Source: Cinnamomum chago
Lineage: Eukaryota; Streptophyta; Magnoliopsida; Laurales; Lauraceae
DNA length: 64,000 nt
Direction: 5' to 3'
Assembly: GCA_038049695.1 (NCBI GenBank)
Contig: CP142451.1
Span: 9,732,001-9,796,000, forward strand
The number at the start of each line of letters is the position of its first letter. Positions within the stretch are counted from its first letter, which is position 1. The notes under the pieces are model-generated. The model saw only the letters and a program-made list of their open reading frames with translations, was not told the origin of the DNA and did no database searches. Shown one piece after another: positions 23,729 to 36,500 of this stretch. The translations under genes and the position numbers were made by a program.

Positions 23729-26306
23729 ACCCACCAACTTCAAAAGACTAATCACCAATCTAAACTAAATATAGTCAAATCAAAATATCATGGTGATAAG
23801 TTCAAATTGAAAATTTATCAAGTTAAATCTCCTTTAGTTGGTGGAATTTCCAAAATAGTTTCCAAAGCCCAAGACCTTAGGTGGATTCCTAAAGTTATAT
23901 ACTTAGACAAACCTTAAGGCCTTGAACCATCTTGACCAACCTATTCTTTATAGTTAAATCATTTTGTTGGTCATGTTGCATTTGCATTTTGTTTCTATAT
24001 AGTTACATCTATTTAAATGCATTGTTTCTTTATGATCAATTGATTTTGTTTTCATACACCATTCTAAGTTACATGTCATGGTTTTCAAAATCATTTGATT
24101 ATAATTTCATCATGTTTAGATTTGCTTTTTTCTCACATTTAGTTTTATGTTTTGCATTGCATTTCTACATGATCAATTGATTGTGATTTCAAAAGCTTAC
24201 ATAGCTAGATTATTCATCATCAATTGTTGTTGAGTCATTTGTGTAGATGTCTTGGTAAGATTATTTGAACAAATGATTTGAATCAATTCAAGTTTTTCCA
24301 TAGACTTCTAAGTTATATTTTAATATGGAAAATCATTGTTTTGAAAAATCAACTTGTATGTGTTTCATTTAAGTTATATCCTTTTAAAATACAATGTTGA
24401 AAATTGATCTTCAAAATCATTCTTTTTATGCTCATTGTTGGATTTTGTTTATCAAAATGATTTGAAGATTGTTTGAATGGAAATGCTCTATAACATCATT
24501 AGTTATAATCATCTAAGCATGTTCCATGTTCTCATTTCCTTTTCTTTTGGTTTCATTATCTTAGAAATGGAAATGTATGTTGTTTGCATCCTTACTTATT
24601 TGTTTACATTCTTTTTATATGCAAATGATTATTGGTTCCATGTATGGTTGTGATCTTAGTAATATTTGTAGAAACCATACTAGAACCCAAATCCATCCTC
24701 TATGCCTTCTAGTCATTTCTTTTTGGATGGTTATGATGTTGATTCATGTAGATTCTCTTGGTGTCATCATTATACATGTTTCAACTTCATAAGTAGTGAT
24801 CTTAATCATATGAAACACTTTGAAATCCATTCCTCGTATTTCTATATGTTTGATGGATATCTTAGATGTTGAATTCATATGATTTTGACACTTTGGAAAT
24901 TGCATGCTTTACCAAGTCATATTATTTTGCATTGCAATTTACCTTGTTCATCACTATGCTCATTAGTCATATCATTATAAGTGATGAATATCCATTTATA
25001 TTGCTTGATGGAATTTTGTGTTTGTCTCATCCTTGCTATTAATCATATTGTCATATTCAATTGGTTTCATTTGGTATAACTTTCCATTGATTTCATATCC
25101 AATTGATATCTTATCTTGTGTATGTGATAGACCTTGTGTACATTTGATTGATCTTGATAGTTATATGTTTACATTTCATGTCACATTCCATTAGCATCAT
25201 AATGTTCATGATTGCCACCTCTTTTGCTCATATAGGTAAATCTCATGACCACCATGTTTATGTGTTTATAATATTGGTTGGTTAATTGTTGAGGTTGGCT
25301 TCATGCTTGAAATTCATTTCACTATTCTTACACATAATAGTCATATTTCTTGTTTGAATGAAATGATTTCACAACTTACATAGCATATGATTTTCATAAG
25401 TTAAATTGATTGATGCTATGTTTAGTAAACCTCATTGCATCATGGATAGCTCTAATTTGGATTTATCTTAATAGTTATATTCCTTATAACTCCATTTTAG
25501 AGTGATTGATTTAATAGTCTTATCCTTGAATCTCAATTGGTATTCTTTGTTTTTCCAATTGATATCCATGATCGCTTTTCCCATTGACCTTGCTCTCTTT
25601 TGGTAATTTGATCATATTGTGCTTTCTAGTTAAATGAATCTAATCATTTCCTTGAAGTTGACCCTCAATTGGTTAAACCATTTTCTTCTTGAACCAAATA
25701 GTTATATCTTGTCAAAAGTTTAACAAAAGAAGAGAATGGATTGAGGGGGAGTGTAAACCTTCATAAGAAGTATTAGTTTTGATCAAATTGACCCTTGGAT
25801 TGCCTTTGGACCCTTAGAGACTACTTCCTCACATGATAACCTGTTATTAATTTCATTTTCGATTTCTTTAGTTAACAGGTGCTACTAAAGGTATTTTCCT
25901 TGTTTCATGTGTGTAGGTACCTTTGCAATTTAATGTCAAAGGGGGAGAGAGCATTCAAGTTCTCAAAAGGGTGAAGAGAATGTCCAAGCTTCCTAAGGAG
26001 AGTTGTATATGATCTTCTACAAGGGGAGAGAATACATACCTTGCCAAAGGGAGAGAGAGGCATGGTCAAAGGGGGAGAGCTAATAGAAGAAAGAAAGCTT
26101 GGAAGCTAAAGAAGATGCTTGGCTAAAGAAAGAAAGACTGAAGAATGATCAAGTACCAAGCATCATGAAGATTGAAGAAAAAAGCCCAAGCTAAGAGGAG
26201 GAGCATCCAAGAAGATTTCAAGACTTGTCCAACTGAGGGGGAGCTGAAGACTTAGTGTGTAAATTCAGTGGTGAGTGTGTTGCCATCAAATTGCAAAGGG
26301 GGAGAT
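23729..26306. other. Non-coding interior of the gag-only element
   Basis: A T-rich stretch with many repeated words (catttgatt, gttatat, cattgca), then a purine-rich part from ~25900 with repeated aagggggagag words leading into the polypurine tract. No pol domain could be found in any frame. Confidence 0.7.
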
Positions 26307-28134
26307 TGTTAGGGATTTTGTAGATTGCAATTTGATGGATGCATAATCATTCAAGCATCATTTGATTTACACACTTGCATTGTTTTAGATAAACTTGAAA
26401 TCTTGTTTTAAATATGCATTGTTTTTAAGAGTTGTAAAAGTATTGATTTTTGCATGTTTTGTTTTTATCTTGGATGCATTTGTTTTTTAAAAGAGTTTTA
26501 GAAATCAAGCAAGCCTTTGGTTTTAAAGTTTCGAATCATTTTACGCTTTTTGTGTTTCATGTTTTTAAACATCTTAATTTGATTTAAAACATGTTTCCAA
26601 GCTTGATTTATTGGCCAAAAAATCCTCTCCAAGAAATACCTTCAAATGTGAAAAAATTAGGATTTTTGGTCCCAGGGGGTCAACCTGTCTGGCCGGGTCG
26701 ACCTGCCACACTGCAGGTTGACTGGGTCATGAAGCACTAATGGTCATTTTTCTGACCGTTGTGTGTAGCAGGTCGACCCCCCCTTTTGCCAGGTCGACCC
26801 GGGACTAGCCGTTGGACTGTTTTTTGGTATAAAGTCCATTCATTTCCAACCTTTTTGGGGGCTTGACAAATGAACTTTTGAGACCATTTTGGAGCCAAAG
26901 AAAGGGGAAGAAGTTGGAAAGGCTAGAGGGCTTTTTGGAAATCAAATGGTTGAGTTTTAAAAAGGTACATCTTACTTGTCATTTTGATTTCCATTAAAAT
27001 TAGAATCTATGCATGTTTAAATTTTGTATTTTCTTTTATGCATGATTTCTAGTTTTTAAAGAGTTGTTTTGCAAACTCATTATCATCTTTGGAATATTAA
27101 GAATGGTTTGCAAACTCTCTTGACTAATTCGCATGCTCTTAGACTTTAAATATTCATACAACTTGTTTAGTTCATTTCTTCAAAGTTGTTTGAATCTTTT
27201 ATGCAATTAGTTTTATCTTCAATCATTATTTTCTAAGCTTTGATTTTAAAATGCATCAAGCATTCATTTAGGAGCTTCATTGTAGAAATTGATTGAAGTA
27301 AAGCATTCATACACTTGTGCACACACTTTAGCTTGTTTTAGTGTATGTTTGTAATTTGTTATTCACTTTCATATTCGCCTATTTTAGAGGCAAATACATT
27401 GTGTTTAAATTGTATCTCTTAGAGTGATCTCTTGTGAAGACACTTTCTTAGAGAAATCTTTATTTGTAAAGGTTATTGTTTAGCCTAAGAAAAGCATTGT
27501 GTAAAGGTTATTGCTTAGCCTTGAAAAGCATCTTGTAAAGGTTGTTGTTGAGCCTAGTAAAAACAACATTGTAAGGGTTATTGCTTAGCCTATTGAAAAG
27601 CATAAATAGTGGAAATCCGGTGGGGTGATTAGATCACAAGCCGGTAGTGGACGTAGACATTGAGGCCGAACCACTATAAACCTTTGTGTTGTAGTACTTG
27701 CTTTTGTGGTGATTGTTTTTATTAGCTTCCGCATTTAGATTGTTTAATCATCACATGTGACTAGTTTATGTTAAGAAATTAAAACTTCTCTATATTGGTC
27801 ATATTTGTAGCACACCCTATTCACCCCCCCCCCCTCTAGGGTTAGGATCCCAGGACTTTCATGTGTGTGTGTAAATTCATGCGGGTCTTAGTCGGCCCAA
27901 ATGAAGGTTAATACTTGGCAGAATTGCATACACACCTGTGGTGGTAAACGTGTGACGATTATAAGGATTTTACATGTGAATAATAAGGCGATCCAAAGAT
28001 AGATTTATTATTTGACATGAATTATTGTCAATGTTTGATCACTACAACAAGATGACCATTTACAATTAATATTACTGTCCAAAGACTTGATATTAATGTT
28101 GTGCTAGGTACCTTGACACGAGACTTACCATTAT

Positions 28135-31100
28135 TTGAATTTGTTACTTCTGTATTTGGTTAATAATATGAGCATGTTTGTCTGTTTGTTTTTTGTTCTC
28201 TTTACAGCTAGTGTTTCTACTATATCTGCTAATATCAACCCTATACTTGTACTTAATGGGACCAACTTTAAGGATTGGAAAGAGAACATAGAAATTGTTC
28301 TCGGCTGCATGGATCTAGACCTTGCACTACGGATTGAGCAACCCGTTTCTCTTACGGATGCAAGTTCTCCTGATGACAAGAAGAACTTTGAGAAGTGGGA
28401 TCGCTCAAATCGCATGAGTCTTACTTTGGCTTGTTCTGAGGTAAATTTAGCTTCAGTACCTAGAAACACGTGGTGGTTGGATTCTGGTGCTACTACTCAC
28501 ATCAGTGTTTCTATGCAAGATTGCCTGAGCTACAGAAAGCCAAGTGATGTTGAAAGACACATCTTTGTGGGCGATGGAAAGTCGGTAGAAGTAGAGGCAA
28601 TAGAGTATTTTAGGTTGTTATTAAAAACTGGTTATTATTTGGATTTATTAGATACTTTTATTGTACCGTCTTTTCGACGGAATTTGGTTTCGGTTTCTTT
28701 ATTCGACAAGTTTGGTAATTTTTGTTCATTTGGAAACAATCAATTCAGTTTATCTATAAATTCAAATGTTGTTGGAACTGGTTCTCTATGTGTATATGAC
28801 AACTTATATTTGCTTGATACAATTGTTTCTTATAATAATGAATCCTTGCATGTGGAATCACGAGGTACTAAACGCAAAATGAATAAAGAAAACTCGTCTA
28901 CATTATGGCACAAACGCTTGGTCACATCTCTAAGTCCAGAGTTGAGCAACTTGTGTCTGATGGCATTTTAGATTCCCTTGACTTTACAGACTTTGATGTT
29001 TGTATTGCTTGCATCAAGGGAAAACAGACCAAAATGAAGAAATTAGGTGCCAATAGAACTACAGACGTCTTAGAATTGATACACACAGATATCTGTGGAC
29101 CATTCCCTACGGCTTCCTAGAATGGCCAACAATATTTCATATCATTCATAGACGATTACTCTCGCTATGGGTACCTATTTCTCATTCATGAGAAATCACA
29201 GTCATTGGACTTGTTCAAAACATTTAAAGCTAAAGTTGAGAACCAACTCAACAAAAGAATAAAGAGTGTCAGGTCTGACCGTGGTGGTGAATATTACGGC
29301 AGATATGACGGTTCAGGTGAACCACGTCCAGGACCATTTGCTAAATTCCTAGAGGAATGTGGAATCGTCCTACAATACACCATGCCAGGGTCACCTTGCA
29401 TGAATGATGTAGCTGAAAGACGAAACCAGACTCTTAAGGATATGGTAAGGAGTATGATTAGTCATTCCACTTTACCAGAGTCACTCTGGGGAGAAGCACT
29501 CAAAACAGCAGCTTATATTCTGAATAGAGTGCCAACTAAAGCAGCTGCAAAAACACCTTATGAGCTTTGGACAGGTAGAAAACCTAGTCTAAAACATTTT
29601 CAAATTTGGGGATGTCCTGCTGAGGCAATGCCTTACAGGTCATATGAAAAGAAATTGGACTCCAAAACTGTGAGCTGCTACTTCATTGGCTACTCTGAGC
29701 GATCTATGGGCTATAAGTTTTATGATCCCACACTTAGGTCAATTTTTGAGACGGGAACTGCAACATTTTTTGAGGATGTTGAGTTTGTGGGGAGAAATAA
29801 GGTTAGAGACATTATCTTTGAGGAAGAATCGGTTACGATTCCTACTATTGCTTTTGACAATGTGCAGGTTTCTATACTTGTCATTGATCAAGAAGCGAAT
29901 CCGGATCATCAACAAGATAATGTTGATCAACCCCCCATTCAAGATGAGGAACAAACTCAACAACCTCAAGAACCAGTGCCTTTAAGGCAGTCCACTAGAG
30001 AAATGAGAAATGCTATTCCGGACGATTTTTTCGTATTTCTCCAAGAACATGAGGAAGAAATTGGAATGGTGGAAAATGATCCAATCAACTTCCATCAAGC
30101 CATGCAAAGTTCTAACTCTCAAAAGTGGATTGATGCCATGAATGAGGAGTATAAGTCTATGCAAGACAATAAGGTTTGGGAACTTGTCCCATTACCAGAA
30201 GGTGCGAAGCCCATTGGTTGCAAATGGATTTTTAAAACCAAAAGGGATTCAAATGGTAAAGTGGAGAGGTATAAGGCTCGTCTTGTAGCTAAAGGCTTTA
30301 CCCAAAAGGAAGGGATTGACTTTAAAGAGACTTTCTCTCCGGTTTCATCGAAAGACTCTTTTAGGACAATCATAGCACTAGTTGCACATTTTGATCTTGA
30401 GCTTCGTCAAATGGATGTCAAAACAACATTTCTCAATGGTGACATTGACGAAACAATTTATATGGTGCAGCCAGAAAACTTTGAGTCGGGAGACCCAAAG
30501 AATATGGTCTGTAAATTGACAAAGTCCATTTATGGACTCAAGCAAGCTTCTCGTCAGTGGTATCACAAGTTTCATCAAGTGATTATCTCGTTTGGTTTTG
30601 AGACAAACGCTGTTGATAATTGTGTGTATCACAAATTCAGTGGGAGTAAGCACATATTCCTGGTTTTGTATGTTGATGACATATTGCTTGCCACAAATGA
30701 TATATGCATGTTGCATGAAATCAAGAGATTTCTATTAAAGAATTTTGAGATGAAAGATCTTGGTGACGCCTCTTTTGTATTAGGAATCCTGATACAACGA
30801 GATCGCTCTCGGAGTATTCTTGGATTATCATAAAGAAGCTATATTGATAAAGTGCTCAGAAGGTTTGGCATGCAGGACAACAAACCAGGTGACACCCCTG
30901 TCTCTAAGGGAGACAAGTTCAGTCTCAATCAATGCCCTAAAACTAACCTTGAAGTTAAGGAAATGCAGAAGATTCCTTATGCATAAGATGTAGGGAGTCT
31001 AATTTATGCTATGGTGTGTACGCGTCCGGATATTGCGTACATTGTTGGTATGTTAGGCAGATATTTAAGTAATCCAGGGATGGATTATTGGAAAGCAGCC

Positions 31101-31661
31101 AAGAGGGTTATGAGGTATTTACAGAGAACAAAAGATTATATGCTCACATATAGGAGATCGGATCAGTTGGAGATCATAGGGTATTCCGACTCCGATTATG
31201 CTAGATGCCAAGACAGTCTGAAATCTACATCAGGCTACATCTACCTGTTAGCTGGTGGAGCTATTTCTTGGAGGAGTGCCAAACAGACACTCGTAACTGA
31301 TTCCACCATGGCAGCAGAGTTTGTAGCATGCTATGAGGCATCCAACCATGGAATATGGCTGCGGAATTTTGTCACTGGGCTGCGAATTCTGAAGCGTATT
31401 GAAAAACCACTCAAACTATATTGTGACAATAAATCAGCAGTGCTATATTCCAACAACAACAGGAGCTCAATTAAGTCAAAGCATATTGTCATTAAGTTCC
31501 TAGTTGTGAAGGAAATAATACAGGATGGACAGATATCCATAGAGCACATTGAGACAAGCTCCATGATAGCGGATCCGCTTACAAAGGGATTACCACCCAA
31601 GGTCTTTCATGAGCACACTACTCAAATGAGTGTTATTTTGTGTGAGGATATCACATTATAG
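28135..31661 (+). pseudogene. Degenerate Copia gag-pol polyprotein
   Basis: Order of domains is Copia-type: gag N-terminus (LNGTNFKDWKENIE), directly joined by an internal deletion to protease (WWLDSGATTHIS), gag-pre-integrase (LWHKR...LGHIS, frame change near 28905-28970), integrase ([19 protein letters not shown]), reverse transcriptase ([11 protein letters not shown]) and RNase H (ADPLTKGLPP). In-frame stops occur at 29118-29120 (TAG), 30831-30833 (TAA) and about 30985 (TAA). Most of gag with its zinc knuckle is missing. Each stop lies where related proteins have W or Q, consistent with C-to-T decay. It cannot encode an active polyprotein. Confidence 0.93.
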
Positions 31662-32544
31662 TGGGAGTTTGTATCATTTTATATTTTATTGCTTTATGTT
31701 TGATTTTGAACACATGCATTTATGTATTTGGATATTATTCTGATCAGAAATATAGTATTCGGTTCATTTCACTCTGTTACATTGTGTTAAATATTGATCT
31801 CACTAAGGAATACAGTAGGACCAGTTGGAAATAGACATGTATAGATCACATTGCATGTACTTTCCATGCTACGCATCCATGATTGATCTATGTCATTTGG
31901 TTATGTTGGTGTATGTGACCATTGATGGGTTTAGTCATGTTGAAAGTGACGAAGACCGCTTTGATCCTATACTGGCATAATCAATGGACGAGATTGTTCG
32001 GATATATCCTAAATTATGATAGCAAACTTTTGGAGCTCATACAGTCATACACATTTGTTAAGTTACACATATGGCCCAGTGGAAGATTGTTGGAAAAATT
32101 TCATCATGTGGGGCCACACATGTAACTATTAAATGTGTTATACTATCTTTGGTTAAGCCTATATTAAAGTGATCTAATTAAGAATTAAAGTTCTAAGGCT
32201 TAAGGGTATAATTGTCATGGGATTAATGTGTAGATACCAGAATGTTATTTCTAATTTGATGAGGGGCCAAATTAGAAATAACAAACTTATGATATCTTAT
32301 ATATTAGGGTTATGGTCCCCAATTCATATGGTGAATTCCTATTCTCTCTGACATCCCATCATCAGAAGAATCAAGAGGGTTTCTCTGGGTAGCCATACAG
32401 GATTGGAAGATCATCAACCTGCGAGCAAGTTCATTCAATGGATTCAGGTATGTTTTTCGTTTTACTTCTCTCAATGATTTGACATGGAGGATCTTGGTTT
32501 ATTAGGGTTTCCTAGATCAAAGATCTAGATTATTGTTTCTTACA

Positions 32545-33525
32545 TTTTCATTTTTATTGAATTTCTGCTGTTTGATTTGGTGATTACCACTGTAGCATTA
32601 TTTATTTTGGTTGACTAATTTTGTGTTTGATGGCAAACCATGGATTTGAGCCTCCTGGGACTTTATCTCGTGAAGTTTCAGTCAGGCTGTTCAGACAATT
32701 TTGGTTGCTTCTGCCCCACCAATCAGATGATTAGGGTCACTGCTCTGATCTTGAGAATGCAGGTACTGCATGTTTGGGCCCACTGGAAGGATCACTTCAG
32801 TTCAATGGTCAGAATTCAATCCTCTTATGATCAAGTTTGCTTGCGCTTGAGGTGTGAAAATGGTGTATGAACATATTTTTCTACGGTTTTTATAGATACG
32901 GTTATAGTTACGGTTTTAAAAGACAGAAAACCGCAGTTACGGTTTTCCTAAAATAACCGGTTAACCGAACCATTACACCCCTAGATGTTAGTGAGGACTT
33001 TTCTTGTAAAATTCCAAATTTGAAAAACGCAAGGAGTATATGGATTTACATATATTAGATCAAACGGTCATAAAGTTTTTTGCAATTTTCATGCAATCAT
33101 TGGTGAAACAAGTCCTAAAATCTAAACCCCTAGCTGTTTTTGCCCTTAATGGGCAGCTCATACTTTCATCGTGGGACCAACAAAAAAAATATAGTTTTAT
33201 AGTGTATACTTTTTCGTAAATATCTCAAAAATATATGAGGACTCAAAACAAAAGCCGGAAACCTCTAATTACCGCACTGTTCTCGAATTAGAATGAGTAC
33301 GATGGATAGTTTGAAGACAAGGCCGGCTAGAAACGTATCAATTAGAATCAAAGTCCTGTTCTCCAATTACAATGAGCCATGTGGTGTGGCACTTTTTGTA
33401 CCCTAAGAAAATCTTAAGAAAGATAAACAAATTAGATATAAGGATTTTAATCAACATAAGGTGACCAACAACCAGCAAATTGGGATATTGGGTATAGTCT
33501 TCTACTGCCATTGAGAGAGGGAGGG
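32545..33525. promoter_or_regulatory. Upstream region of gene A
   Basis: About 1 kb that is an inverted copy of the region upstream of gene B (61566-62549), including a MITE-like insertion at ~32853-32985 with ends near gaaaatgg and the ggttcggttaac family. Conservation extends to the start codon. No TATA box is assigned with confidence. The Copia element sits at its distal edge. Confidence 0.6.
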
Positions 33526-36500
33526 ATGGAAGAGAAAGGGAAAGTATGTGTAACGGGTGCAGGAGGGTATGTGGCTTCATGGTTGGTGAAGCTACTTCTA
33601 TCAAAAGGATACATGGTCCACGGCACAGTTAGAGACCCAGGTACTACCCCTTTTCCTCTTTCTCTACTTAACCTCTTCTTTCTATCTATCTCTCCAGCGA
33701 TCAGATTACTGTTTTTCGCCTATTCATTTCCATGAAAATGAATTGCAGATGATGAAAAGAACAGCCATTTGAAGAGGCTTGAGAAGGCCCAGGAGAAGTT
33801 ACAACTGTTCAAGGCAAACTTGGTGGACTACGACTCTCTATATGCTGCCATTGAGGGATGCAGTGGGGTCTTCCACGTCGCAACTCCAATTCCATCGTCG
33901 AGTGTGGCCAATCCAGAGGCAAAGTTTTCCTATGCCGTTTGATTAAATACCATTGATTTCTATCAGCTTTTTTTTTCTTTTTCTTTTGGTTGGAGATTTC
34001 TATCGGCTACCAATATGCGATATCGAAAACTGAGCGTCTGGAGTTTGAATCCTTGACTTTGCGGGATGAAGTGTTCATGGCCTGGCCGGAGAACGGCCTG
34101 ACTTGAGAAACACAGGCCCGTATCCGGCACAAACCCAACACGCCGGTCCTTATAAGTTAAGTGCCTACAAGGCGGATCCAAGTGTAATCACTGCACCCGC
34201 GTGATTCGAGAAACCCCTTAAATTATATTATAAAAAAATTAATTTCATTATTTAACGTCTTTACGTGACTATAAACTGCACCACCCAAATGAAAATCTTG
34301 GATCCGCCCACCTTACAGGTCGGGAATGAGCACCGCTCACCTTACAGGTCCAGCAGAGCCTTCCCATTTAGTCAATCAGGCAGGGCTGGAATGGGCTTTC
34401 TGTCACTTATTTGGATAAATCGGTCACTGAAATACATACATTACCTATTGGGGTGAGGCCGGGCTGGCCTTTGGGCTCTTTTATTACTTAATCCAAGCCC
34501 GAGCCATATAATTAACGGGGCCAAAACATTTTTATCCAAGCATGGTCCAAAGCAGGAAGGGGAGCATCCTTAGTTGGATGAGTAAAACTCCACAATAGGG
34601 TCCATCTATTAAATCCGAGCTTGGATAGTCTCTTAATGTGGACATGCGATCAACCCATGGAGCCCACTTAGGTGCATTCCTATTATTGAGGTTTAATGAT
34701 CTATTAATCATAGATTTTTTTTTTTAAATTCAATACAATAATAGTAAGTAAAGGTTTGGTATGTCCCTAAATTTTATTCCAATATGAGTTGGTCCCACCG
34801 TAAGATCGACCGTTCAATAAAACATAATTACCACAATCTTATGCATTATTCATATCACATTATTTATTATACGACCAATTTTATAGTGTTATCAACTCCT
34901 ACTAGAGTTAAATTTGGGGATACTCCATACCCTAGATTAGCTTCATATGTTCAGCTTTCAAGGCTTTTCTACCTTGTTATGCAGACCGAATTGTTGGAGC
35001 CCGCTGTGAGGGGCACGCTCAATGTACTTAAGGCCTGTTCTGAGACAGGAGTGGAACGCGTAGTCGTAGTCTCATCTGTTGGTGCTGTTATGATGAACCC
35101 AAACTGGCCACCAAATAGGCCCATGGATGAAGACTGTTGGAGCGACATCGACTACTGCAGGGAAAGTAAGGTGAGAGCCCAAACTGTACACACAGATACT
35201 GCTTAGTTAGGACTTAGGACCCTAATGGATCTTCATAAATCAAGTGCAGGTAACTTCCTCTATGCAAAGTCCGCTGATAATTTGTTCTTTGTGATATCCA
35301 ATTAAAAGTAGATAAACTTATCAGTACTTTAATATACTACCAGTTCATGCGTCATATATGCGTCTGGACTCCGGCCCAGAAGTGGGACAGATTTTTGCTG
35401 AGGCTAAAGGCCTTTGGTCTGGGAAGAGGTTGAGTTTCCAGCCCAAGAACTAATCTAGGTAGGCCTATCTAGTGTCTTTTGCCTGTTAGGAAGACACAAC
35501 CTGCCTACATTTGTCTTGACCCACATAACACTTTTGCTCTTTCTCTACCATGTTTTTGTTCAAAGGGATGAGCAAGCCGTCCACTTGGGCACTACTGCCC
35601 AGTCTGTGCGCCTAAAAAAGGTCAGCCATCTGCCCATATTTGGTCAAAGTAGATTGGGCTCAGCTCGATCCAGAGCTTTCCCCGAAGCCCAGCGTAGGAG
35701 CATCGCGTATTGAAAGCTAGCTAGACTAAATATGTTTTGGTTGTAGTAATCAAGTTTTAGTCCATAGATTGATGTCAAGGATACAATCAGTAGCTGCATT
35801 TCTTTTGTTTTGAATCGAATCATGTTTCCTCACAAAATAAAAATAAAGAAAAAAAATTAGATGCATGAATTAACTGTCACAAATCACTATATAGCATCTA
35901 TGTAAAGATGTTAAACAAATGCAGGAAATGAAACAGGAAGCAAGAAATATAGATGTCTCTTTTGTATAAATGATCAGTTTGTTTTTTCTTTTAACAGTTG
36001 TTTGAAATTCTAAATATTTGCTGACTTGAACTCCCATTTCAAATTGTAAGTCGCTGCTCAACTGGTACTGTATTTCCAAAACAACATCAGAAAGAGAGGC
36101 ATTGAAGTATGCAGAGAACACTGGGCTTGATGTTGTAACGGTTTGTCCATCTCGAGTTTTGGGGCCGCTGCTGCAGCCCACCGTAAATGGCAGCAGCCAA
36201 CTTTTCATTGATCTATTTAAAGGTATTTCCTTGTGCTAAAGAAATTCATCCTCTTAGCTCCAATCCATGCTTTGAATAGCTTTAGTAACCTTTCTAAAAC
36301 TTATCACCCCATGAATTTTTTAATGACCCCATGATTATTATGCTTTTAGGTGCGTCTGGTAGGCATGGACGTTCTATGCCAGGGAGAACTTGTCCTTTGA
36401 AAAAGAGAATATGCATACGCACATGTATATATATTTATTGAGAATATGCATGCCTGTTAGAAATAAAGGAGGAAGTATATATTATTACTGATAACTTTTC

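Larger units (their letters stand above)
20878..27861 (+). mobile_element. Non-autonomous gag-only LTR retrotransposon (TR-GAG-like)
   Basis: LTRs of 1506 bp (20878-22383) and 1555 bp (26307-27861) begin TGTTAGGGATTTTG and end CCCAGGACTTTCA. The 5-bp duplication is TGTGT (20873-20877 and 27862-27866). A primer-binding site TGGTATCAGAGA lies at 22386-22397 and a polypurine tract (aaagggggagat) directly before 26307. The only substantial frame is a gag-like protein (22484-23728). No protease, integrase, reverse transcriptase or RNase H is seen in the remaining 2.6 kb. This matches the described TR-GAG class, which relies on another element's enzymes. Confidence 0.92.
19396..32544 (+). mobile_element. 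Decayed Copia LTR retrotransposon with a nested LTR element
   Basis: Two 457-bp LTRs (19396-19852 and 32088-32544) start TGTTGGAAAAATTTC and end GTTTCTTACA, and differ at about ten sites. The target duplication is TTTTC (19391-19395 and 32545-32549). The primer-binding site TGGTATCAGAGA is at 19855-19866, complementary to initiator Met tRNA. A degraded gag-pol lies at 28135-31661. The empty site is preserved upstream of gene B near 62535-62555. The region 20878-27861 is a second element inserted in the leader. Without it the Copia element is about 6.2 kb. Confidence 0.95.

Noticed and set aside
23932..24180. 82-codon hydrophobic frame in the gag-only element suggesting an envelope-like protein
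   Set aside because: The stretch is T-rich and the frame has no signal peptide, cysteine pattern or conserved neighbours that would support an envelope gene.
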